Below, in pieces: positions 1 to 6,513 of a DNA stretch of 36,087 nt. The notes beneath the pieces are model-generated. The model was given only the letters and a program-made list of their open reading frames with translations, was not told the DNA's origin and made no database searches. The stretch is from Anaerolineaceae bacterium UBA2260 (GTDB lineage Bacteria; Chloroflexota; Anaerolineae; Anaerolineales; Anaerolineaceae), in NCBI GenBank assembly GCA_002347485.1, contig DDXM01000008.1, positions 33,846-69,932 of the forward strand. Direction: 5' to 3'. The position numbers and the translations under genes were made by a program. Each line of letters starts with the position of its first letter. Position 1 is the first letter of the stretch.

Positions 1-48
1 GTTTTAGCCTTGAAAGGGCTGCGTCCTGGTCCCCTAGACGATGGAGGC
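1..48 (-). tRNA. tRNA-Glu (TTC), 5' part, cut by the window edge
   Basis: The reverse complement starts GCCTCCATCGTCTAGGGGAC, the typical acceptor and D-arm of bacterial tRNA-Glu. The anticodon loop CTTTCAA follows, giving anticodon TTC (read UUC), and then the start of the variable region. The variable loop end, T-arm and acceptor 3' strand lie beyond position 1. By eye the first pair of the anticodon stem is a C-A mismatch; the other four pair. Identity rests on resemblance to E. coli tRNA-Glu. Confidence 0.85.
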
Positions 49-120
49 AATAACGGCAGGATTTTACCATTACCCCATCAATCGGTCAAGAAATCCGCGC
101 AATGAATTTTTTTGAACTTG

Positions 121-480
121 TCAGCTATCGTCGCGGTCGAGGCCGTAGGCGCGGCTGAGCGGCACCACCACCAGAATGCCGGTATTCGGATCATCCAGTT
201 TGCCGACCACGCTTTCAGTGGCGGATACCACCTTATCCATCATCTCGTCGGTTTTAATCATGGTGATCAGCGTGCGGTTGAACTTCTCCGGCGCTTCCAC
301 CAGGTCCTCCAGGCTGGGCATCAGCGGCAGGTCTTCGCGCAGGATATCTGCGGCTTTGAGCCTGCCGATACCGGTGCTGGGGATGATGGTAATTCCTTTA
401 ACGCCAGTGTTTTCCCAGGCATCCAGCACGTCGGCCAGTTTGCTAATGTCGTGCAGCACAAACATAATCATGTGCATCAT
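121..480 (-). CDS. PII-like (GlnB-fold) small regulatory protein linked to antiporter
   Basis: A 119-residue protein with the layout of a PII/GlnB-like ferredoxin fold: an N-terminal beta strand (MIMFVLHD), a helix, the strand GVKGITIIPSTGIGR, a T-loop-like middle, and a second half with a B-loop-like segment, VGKLDDPNTGILVVVPL. It lacks the classical C-terminal RTGE-type ending and the uridylylation tyrosine context of true GlnB, so it is a PII-like relative. Its ATG overlaps the stop of the upstream antiporter gene (ATGA), implying translational coupling and a shared function. Proteins of this kind are trimeric ligand sensors that often act on a neighbouring membrane transporter. A role in sensing a nucleotide or ion to gate the antiporter is inference. 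Confidence 0.65.
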   Translation of the reverse strand: MMHMIMFVLHDISKLADVLDAWENTGVKGITIIPSTGIGRLKAADILREDLPLMPSLEDLVEAPEKFNRTLITMIKTDEMMDKVVSATESVVGKLDDPNTGILVVVPLSRAYGLDRDDS

Positions 481-1715
481 AAGCTCTCCCTTGTATCTAT
501 TTCCGCTTGAGGTGATGGTTTTTCCGCCGGTTTATCCGGTTGTTTGAATGACCAGCGCAACAACGGCGGGGTTACCAGTGTGGTGACGAGGACCATCCCC
601 ACGATAATGGTTAACATCTCGTTGGAGAGGTAGCCCTCGCTGACGCCGATATTCGCGATGATGAGTCCCACCTCGCCGCGTGAGACCATTCCGATGCCCA
701 TCTGCAGCGATTCGCGCAGGGTGTACCTGGCTAGCAGCGCGCCTGAACCCGCGCCGAGAACTTTCCCCAGGATGGCGATGGCAGAGATGGCCAGAAAGAT
801 CCAGATCGAGTCCATCCCGAGCTCGCGCAAATTCACATTAAGTCCGATGCTAACAAAGAAAATGGGGACAAATAAAGCGTACGACATCGAATGCAGACTT
901 GATTCAACGCTGGACTTTTCAGGTGTCCTGGAAAACATCAAGCCCGCCATGAATGCGCCAGTAATGGCCGCCATGCCGCCGAGCAATTCGGCTGCCAGCC
1001 CGTAACTCAACAACACAACGAGCGCCATTGTGCTTAGTCCCTGGCTGATGTTCAATTTTGCAGTCAATCGGGTGATACGCGGCAGCACCCAGATGCCGAA
1101 AGCAGCGGCGAGCGCCAGGAAAACGACCATCTTGACGAATACCATGAGGATATCCAGGAATGTGCCGCCGCCGGAGAAGAACGCCACCGCGGTGGAAAGC
1201 AAAAGGATCACCAATATATCGTCGAATACCGCTGCGCCCAGCAGACCGAGACCCACCTTACTGCGCAGGACCTTGAGTTCGATCAATACCTGGGCGGAGA
1301 TGGAAACGGAGGTTGCGCCGAGAGTCAAGCCCAGGAACAGCGAGTGGTTAAAATCGAGCCCTAATAACTCACCGAAGAGCAAACCCGATCCCACCGGAAC
1401 GATCACCCCTATCACGCCGGCGGATAGAGCGGCGCGAGTATTCTTCGTAAGGTCTTTAATGTGCAATTCAAGGCCGGCCAGGAACATCAGCAACAGAACG
1501 CCGATTTCACCAAATTCGAAAATCACGTCACCGAGGTGAGAATCTGTAACGAATCCGAGGTGGGTGATATCCAGCAGTGAAGGGCCTAACAGCACGCCAA
1601 CCAGCAATTCTCCAAACACCGAGGGCTGCTTGAGACGGGTGCTAAGGTAGCCTGCCAGCTTGGCGGCGATGAGGATGATGATCAGTTCTGCGATTAGTTG
1701 GAGGAAATTGGACAT
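477..1715 (-). CDS. CPA2-family Na+(K+)/H+ antiporter, membrane domain only
   Basis: The 412-residue integral membrane protein has about 12 hydrophobic segments and the hallmarks of the CPA2 (KefB/NapA-like) exchanger family. These are an N-terminal segment LLVGVLLGPSLLDI, the acidic pair in GAAVFDDILVILLL (the ion-binding aspartates), and a late VSRGEVGLIIA segment. It has no C-terminal RCK/TrkA-N domain, which many KefB-type proteins carry. That regulatory role may be taken by the PII-like protein encoded directly downstream with a 4-bp overlap. It exchanges monovalent cations for protons across the cytoplasmic membrane; the cation cannot be told from sequence. It is divergent from the mutase gene at 1829. 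Confidence 0.85.
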   Translation of the reverse strand: MSNFLQLIAELIIILIAAKLAGYLSTRLKQPSVFGELLVGVLLGPSLLDITHLGFVTDSHLGDVIFEFGEIGVLLLMFLAGLELHIKDLTKNTRAALSAGVIGVIVPVGSGLLFGELLGLDFNHSLFLGLTLGATSVSISAQVLIELKVLRSKVGLGLLGAAVFDDILVILLLSTAVAFFSGGGTFLDILMVFVKMVVFLALAAAFGIWVLPRITRLTAKLNISQGLSTMALVVLLSYGLAAELLGGMAAITGAFMAGLMFSRTPEKSSVESSLHSMSYALFVPIFFVSIGLNVNLRELGMDSIWIFLAISAIAILGKVLGAGSGALLARYTLRESLQMGIGMVSRGEVGLIIANIGVSEGYLSNEMLTIIVGMVLVTTLVTPPLLRWSFKQPDKPAEKPSPQAEIDTRESL

Positions 1716-1760
1716 GTATGCTTGGGCTTTCAGGTAGTTTGTTTCAGTTTATCATAATTT

Positions 1761-1791
1761 TTGACACTTCATTTTTTAAATCCGGTATACT
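1761..1791 (+). promoter_or_regulatory. Candidate sigma70-type promoter for the mutase operon
   Basis: TTGACA at 1761-1766 and TATACT at 1786-1791 are near-consensus -35 and -10 boxes with a 19-bp spacer, slightly long. They lie 38 bp upstream of the mutase ATG in an AT-rich stretch. No mapped start is available. Confidence 0.5.
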
Positions 1792-1828
1792 AAATTCATA
1801 AGTACCATTCTCTAAAGCGAGGGAAAAT

Positions 1829-3478
1829 ATGAGCCTGGACCATGAATTGGAACGTTGGGAGAAAGAAACCGTTCAACCTGTGACGGCAAAATTCAAGGAA
1901 CGTAAAGCAGAATTTACCAGCCCCTCCGGCATATCGCTGCCGCGGGCGGCGGTACCGGGTGAGACCGATTACATGCAGCAATTGGGATTTCCCGGGGAGT
2001 ACCCCTTTACGCGCGGGGTTCAGCCCACCATGTACCGCAGTCGCTTTTGGACGATGCGCCAGTACGCGGGATTCGCCTCGGCAGAGGAATCCAACAAACG
2101 CTACCGCTACCTGTTGGACCAGGGACAAACCGGGCTTTCAGTAGCCTTTGACCTGCCCACGCAAATCGGGTACGACGCAGACGACCCCATGTCGATGGGA
2201 GAGGTGGGCAAGGTTGGCGTCTCGATCTCATCACTCAGGGATATGGAAACCCTCTTTGCGGGCATCCCGTTGGAAAAGGTCTCCACCAGCATGACCATTA
2301 ATTCACCCGCGGCGATCCTGCTTGCGATGTACATCGCAGTGGGCAAAAAACAGGGCGTGTCGGCCTCTCAGTTGCGCGGCACCATCCAGAACGACATCCT
2401 TAAGGAATACGTCGCCAGAGGAACTTACATTTTTCCGCCTACCCCTTCGTTGCGGTTGATCACCGACAGCTTCCAGTTTTGCGAGAAGGAAGTACCGAAC
2501 TGGAACACGATCAGTATTTCCGGCTACCACATCCGTGAGGCGGGTTCGACTGCGGTGCAGGAAGTGGCTTTCACCCTGGCGGATGCCATCGCGTATACCC
2601 AGGCGGCCATCGACGCCGGGCTGGAGGTGGATCACTTTGCTTCGCAATTATCCTTCTTCTTTGCGGCGCATAACGATTTTCTCGAGGAAGTCGCGAAGTT
2701 CCGTGCCGCGCGGCGCTTGTGGGCGCGTATCATGCGCGAGCGTTTTGGCGCAAAGGATCCCAAATCCTGGATGCTTCGCTTCCACACCCAGACCGGCGGC
2801 GTGACGCTCACCGCGCAACAGCCGGAGAACAATATCGTGCGCGTGGCGATCCAGGCGCTGGCAGCGGTGATGGGCGGAACCCAGTCGTTGCACACCAACT
2901 CCATGGATGAGGCATTGTGGCTGCCCACTGAGAAATCAGTGCGCACCGCGTTGCGCACGCAGCAGATTATCGCGCATGAATCGGGCGTGGCGGATACCAT
3001 CGACCCGCTAGCCGGTTCGTACGTGGTGGAGTACCTGACCGATGAGATCGAAAAACGCGCGCTCGAATACATCAAGAAGATCGACGACATGGGTGGAGCG
3101 CTGGCGGCCATCGAGCGGGGATACATGCAAAACGAGATCCAGGATTCTGCCTACCGTTACCAGAAAGCGGTGGAAAGTAAGGAACAGATTGTCGTCGGGA
3201 TGAATGCCTTCCAGGTTGAGGACAAGATCGAGCTCGAGCAGTTGCGCGTCAATCCCGCCATCGAACAGCAACAGCGGGCAAAACTGGCCGAATTGCGCGC
3301 CAGCCGCGACAATTTCAAAGTAAATGAACTTCTGGCGCAGCTTGAGACAGCGGCCAAGAGTAGTGAAAACCTGATCCCGCTCTTCGTCACCTGCGTTGAG
3401 AACGACATGACGTTGGGCGAGATCTGCGGCGTGCTGCGCAAGGTCTGGGGCGAATATCAACCTCCCGTTTGGGGATAA
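1829..3478 (+). CDS. mcmA: Methylmalonyl-CoA mutase, large (catalytic) subunit
   Basis: This 549-residue protein covers the substrate-binding TIM barrel of acyl-CoA mutases and stops where the cobalamin-binding domain of the about 720-residue one-chain enzyme would start. Family motifs include PTMYRSRFWTMRQYAGF (its tyrosine corresponds to the one that selects methylmalonyl-CoA), GLSVAFDLPTQIGYDADDP, and SGYHIREAG with the active-site histidine. The enzyme interconverts (R)-methylmalonyl-CoA and succinyl-CoA with adenosylcobalamin. The B12-binding small subunit must come from elsewhere, since none is in the window. The start has a GAGG ribosome site 6-11 bases upstream. Methylmalonyl-CoA epimerase follows 17 bp downstream, the common archaeal and Chloroflexi arrangement. 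Isobutyryl-CoA mutase-like specificity is less likely given the retained tyrosine and the epimerase. Confidence 0.92.
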   Translation: MSLDHELERWEKETVQPVTAKFKERKAEFTSPSGISLPRAAVPGETDYMQQLGFPGEYPFTRGVQPTMYRSRFWTMRQYAGFASAEESNKRYRYLLDQGQTGLSVAFDLPTQIGYDADDPMSMGEVGKVGVSISSLRDMETLFAGIPLEKVSTSMTINSPAAILLAMYIAVGKKQGVSASQLRGTIQNDILKEYVARGTYIFPPTPSLRLITDSFQFCEKEVPNWNTISISGYHIREAGSTAVQEVAFTLADAIAYTQAAIDAGLEVDHFASQLSFFFAAHNDFLEEVAKFRAARRLWARIMRERFGAKDPKSWMLRFHTQTGGVTLTAQQPENNIVRVAIQALAAVMGGTQSLHTNSMDEALWLPTEKSVRTALRTQQIIAHESGVADTIDPLAGSYVVEYLTDEIEKRALEYIKKIDDMGGALAAIERGYMQNEIQDSAYRYQKAVESKEQIVVGMNAFQVEDKIELEQLRVNPAIEQQQRAKLAELRASRDNFKVNELLAQLETAAKSSENLIPLFVTCVENDMTLGEICGVLRKVWGEYQPPVWG

Positions 3479-3495
3479 TCATACAAGGAGAAAAA

Positions 3496-3906
3496 ATGGC
3501 AAAAATTACCAAGATCAACCACGTGGCGATCGCAGTAAAAGACATCGACGAATCCCTGGTCTTCTGGCGCGACATCCTGGGCATGGACCTGCATCACACC
3601 GAGGATGTTCCCAGCCAAAAAGCGGTTGTGGCGTTCCTGCCGACCGGCGACAGCGAAGTGGAACTGGTCAAGCCCACAGTCGACGATTCCGGCGTGGCGA
3701 AGTTCATCGCTGAACGCGGCGGGGGCATTCACCACCTGTGTATGGAAGTGGATGACATCGAAGGTATGCTGGCGATGCTCAAGGAAAAGGGCGTGCGGCT
3801 GATTGACGAGGTGGCGCGCGAGTTGCCCGGCCGCAAGATGGCGTTCATCCATCCCAAGAGCACCGGCGGTGTGCTGCTGGAACTTTACGAAGTACTGGAT
3901 AAGTAG
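3496..3906 (+). CDS. mce: Methylmalonyl-CoA epimerase (VOC family)
   Basis: This 136-residue protein has two vicinal-oxygen-chelate repeats. It opens with KINHVAIAVKDIDESLVFWRD (first metal-binding histidine) and contains GGGIHHLCMEVDDIEGM (second histidine) and the C-terminal LLELYE (metal-binding glutamate). It converts (S)- to (R)-methylmalonyl-CoA, feeding the mutase encoded just upstream in propionate or succinate metabolism. The ATG at 3496 is chosen over an in-frame upstream one at 3469 because AAGGAG lies 5 bases before it and family proteins start this way. A strong hairpin terminator follows. Confidence 0.93.
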   Translation: MAKITKINHVAIAVKDIDESLVFWRDILGMDLHHTEDVPSQKAVVAFLPTGDSEVELVKPTVDDSGVAKFIAERGGGIHHLCMEVDDIEGMLAMLKEKGVRLIDEVARELPGRKMAFIHPKSTGGVLLELYEVLDK

Positions 3907-3928
3907 CGGTCATGCGGTTATAAATTAC

Positions 3929-3961
3929 CACCGGGAAGAGGTGCCTCTTCCCGGTGAATAT
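3929..3961. terminator. Bidirectional rho-independent terminator
   Basis: A perfect 13-bp inverted repeat (CACCGGGAAGAGG and its complement) flanks a 2-base centre and is followed by AATATTTT on the plus strand. On the minus strand a short T-rich stretch also follows. It lies between the convergent epimerase and MFS genes and can serve both. Confidence 0.85.
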
Positions 3962-3977
3962 TTTAAGAACTTTATGA

Positions 3978-5315
3978 TCAGTGTGCTTCCACCAATCGCG
4001 CTTCTTCGGCGAGCGCAGTTTGTTCGCCGCGCTTCATATCAACCTTGGTCAGGATGAACATGCCAACCAGGAAGAACACGATGAGGGACGCGATGCTCAA
4101 CCTGGATTCGTTCATCAGCCTGGAAATTATGCCAAAAATGGCTGGGCCGAGTATCGAGGCGAATTTTTCGAAAACGCTGAAGAAGCCGTAAAACTCAGCG
4201 GACTTGCTCTTGGGCATCATGCGCCCGATCATCGAGCGGGAGAGCGCCTGGCTGCCGCCCTGCACGGTGGCGACTGCCGCGCCGAGCACCCAGAATTGCC
4301 ACTCGTGGTACATGAAATACCCCGCGATGGCGATGAGCGAATAGATCGTCAGGCTGAGATAAATGGCCTTCTTAGTGCCGATCTTCTTTGCCAGCCAACC
4401 GAACAGGAAGGCGAATGGCGCAGCCAGGATCTGTACCATGAGCAAGGTGCCGATCAGGGTAATGTCGCTGAACTGAAGTTCCTTGCCGTAGATGGTCGCC
4501 ATGGTGATGATGGTGCCAATGCCGTTGGCGTAGATCCAGAACGCGAGCAGGCCCATGGATAAGTCGCGATATTTTTTCAAGTCCTTGAAGGTGTTAACCA
4601 ATCGGGTGATACTCGCCTGGATGGGACGCATATTTGCTTCGCTGGTTTCGATCTTGCGCGGAGGTTCTTTTACCCGTGTCAACAACGGAAGCGAGAAAAC
4701 CAACCACCAGATAGCGACAGTGACAAAAGAAAGGCGGGTCATTAACCCGGTGCTCAGCGTGGGAAAGACTGATGGCAGCACCATGATCATAACCAGGTTG
4801 ACCGCCAGCAACACCCCGCCGCCGAAATATCCCATCATATAACCGCGAGAAGACACCTGGTCGATCTCATCAGCGCGCGCGACATGCGGCAGCAGGGCGT
4901 CGTAATACACCAGGCTGCCGGCGAACCCGATGTTAGCGAAGATAAAAATGAAGGAGGCGAAAAGCCACGATCCAGGTTGGTTGGGTAGGAAAAGCAAGGC
5001 CGTGGAAATGACGCCCAGCAGCATGAAGCCGGTGAGAAATTTCTTTTTCGAGCCGCTAAAATCCGCCAGCGCGCCCAGCAGGGGGCTGATCACCGCGGCG
5101 ATGAGGGCGGCGATGGCGGTGGTGAAACCCCAACGCGAGGTCATGATCGCGCCGGATTCACCTGCCGCGCCGAGAGTGGCGTAAAAGATGGGAAAAACAG
5201 CCGCCATGATCGTTGTGGCGAAGGCTGAGTTCGCCCAGTCGTACATGGTCCAGGCTCGTATTTCCCGCTTATGGTTCAAATCACTGGTTGCATCACTTGC
5301 TGGCGGGTTTTCCAT
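3978..5315 (-). CDS. MFS transporter, UMF1 (Atg22-like) family
   Basis: A 445-residue membrane protein with about 12 transmembrane segments. The N-terminal motif REIRAWTMYDWANSAFATTI, followed by PIFYATLG, is the signature of the UMF1 / vacuole-effluxer Atg22-like MFS group. The cytosolic loop motif ALADFSGSKKKFL follows TM2-3 and the related LAKKIGTKKA appears in the second half. Bacterial members have no settled substrate; amino acid or metabolite efflux is suggested by fungal Atg22 but is only inference here. The start carries AAGGAC upstream. It lies 69 bp downstream of the lactate dehydrogenase gene on the same strand, so co-transcription is possible and lactate or amino acid export would be a reasonable guess. 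Confidence 0.8.
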   Translation of the reverse strand: MENPPASDATSDLNHKREIRAWTMYDWANSAFATTIMAAVFPIFYATLGAAGESGAIMTSRWGFTTAIAALIAAVISPLLGALADFSGSKKKFLTGFMLLGVISTALLFLPNQPGSWLFASFIFIFANIGFAGSLVYYDALLPHVARADEIDQVSSRGYMMGYFGGGVLLAVNLVMIMVLPSVFPTLSTGLMTRLSFVTVAIWWLVFSLPLLTRVKEPPRKIETSEANMRPIQASITRLVNTFKDLKKYRDLSMGLLAFWIYANGIGTIITMATIYGKELQFSDITLIGTLLMVQILAAPFAFLFGWLAKKIGTKKAIYLSLTIYSLIAIAGYFMYHEWQFWVLGAAVATVQGGSQALSRSMIGRMMPKSKSAEFYGFFSVFEKFASILGPAIFGIISRLMNESRLSIASLIVFFLVGMFILTKVDMKRGEQTALAEEARLVEAH

Positions 5316-5384
5316 GGAATATGTCCTTGAGTTGAGATGAATGACTCCTCAAATTATACACAATTCCATTCCATGCTGGCTGAT

Positions 5385-6350
5385 TCAGGTGTTAAGCTTC
5401 AGATCTTCGTGCAGGATCTTATGGAGTACCGCAGCTGAAGACCGGATGCCTTCCTGTTCTGTTTTGTCCAAATTCAGATGCATCACCTGTTTGATCCCAT
5501 CGTGACCAATGACGCAGGGAAGGCTGAGGTAAACATCGTTGATGCCATAGTAATCGGAGATCAGGGTGGAGACTGAAAGCACGGTATCCTGTCCGCGCAG
5601 CACGGCTTCCACGATGCGCACCAGCCCGCTGGCGATCGCGTAATACGTGGCGCCTTTGCGCTGAATGATCTCGTAAGCAGCATTGCGCGTGTCTTCGAAG
5701 ATGCGATTGAAAAGCTGTGGGTCGTATTTCTGGCAATTCTCGCGGCAATAATCCTGCAGATCCATGCCAGCGATGTTGGCCAGCGACCAAACAGGTACCT
5801 CGCTGTCGCCGTGCTCACCGATGATATAGGCGTGAACGCTGCGCGCATCCACCCCGATGTGGTGGCTAAGCATGGCACGGAACCTGGCAGTGTCGAGGAT
5901 GGTGCCAGAGCCGATCACGCGCGTCGCAGGCAGGCCGGATATCTTCCAGCTGGCGTAGGAAAGGATATCCACCGGGTTGGAGGCGATCAAAAGCAGCCCG
6001 TTGGGGTTGTGCTTTACGATCTCGGGGATGATGGATTGCATGATCCCGAAGTTGCGATGCGCGAGATCGAGCCTCGTTTCACCGGGTTTCTGCGATGTGC
6101 CGGCGGTGATCACGGTGACCACCGCTCCTTTGCAATCTTCGTAATCTCCAGCCCAGATGCGGGTGGAATGGGTGAGGGGCACTGCGTGGCGCAGGTCCAT
6201 CGCCTCGCCCTCGGCTTTGACCTTGTTGCGATCAATGAGCACAATCTCACCGGCGAGCCCGCTATTGAGCAACGCGTAAGCGAAGGTTGAGCCGACGTTG
6301 CCTGTGCCAACGACCGCGATGCGAATGGGTTTATGTGAGTCCAGTATCAT
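5385..6350 (-). CDS. ldh: L-lactate dehydrogenase
   Basis: This 321-residue NAD-dependent dehydrogenase of the LDH/MDH family has the Rossmann motif VVGTGNVGST (about residues 13-22) and the specificity loop AGTSQKPGETR. A glutamine at about residue 87 marks lactate rather than malate dehydrogenase, where arginine sits. The catalytic loop has Asp153 and Arg156 in LDTARF and His180 in GEHGDSEVP. It reduces pyruvate to L-lactate and regenerates NAD+, a fermentative role. A GAAAGG ribosome site precedes the ATG. An MFS transporter gene follows on the same strand. Allosteric control by fructose bisphosphate, common in bacterial LDHs, cannot be judged by eye. Confidence 0.93.
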   Translation of the reverse strand: MILDSHKPIRIAVVGTGNVGSTFAYALLNSGLAGEIVLIDRNKVKAEGEAMDLRHAVPLTHSTRIWAGDYEDCKGAVVTVITAGTSQKPGETRLDLAHRNFGIMQSIIPEIVKHNPNGLLLIASNPVDILSYASWKISGLPATRVIGSGTILDTARFRAMLSHHIGVDARSVHAYIIGEHGDSEVPVWSLANIAGMDLQDYCRENCQKYDPQLFNRIFEDTRNAAYEIIQRKGATYYAIASGLVRIVEAVLRGQDTVLSVSTLISDYYGINDVYLSLPCVIGHDGIKQVMHLNLDKTEQEGIRSSAAVLHKILHEDLKLNT

Positions 6351-6513
6351 TTCTATTTGCCTTTCTCTATCTTTTCTTCAGTATATCCAAAAAAAGACCA
6401 AACTGGTATTAATTAAATATTTGAAAAAAAGCCGTAAAAAGCAGAAAGGGTATAATTATTGGTTGGATTGTGATACAATAGCCAGGTAGAAAATATGTTC
6501 GATAGGAAGATAT

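Noticed and set aside
1796..3460. Several open frames of 75-165 codons antisense to the mutase gene
   Set aside because: Such frames are expected opposite GC-biased codons; they lack ribosome sites and recognisable protein features.
6421..6480. uvrA promoter or SOS (LexA) box
   Set aside because: TATAAT and TACAAT boxes are present but no matching -35 at proper spacing, and no convincing inverted LexA-type repeat was found.
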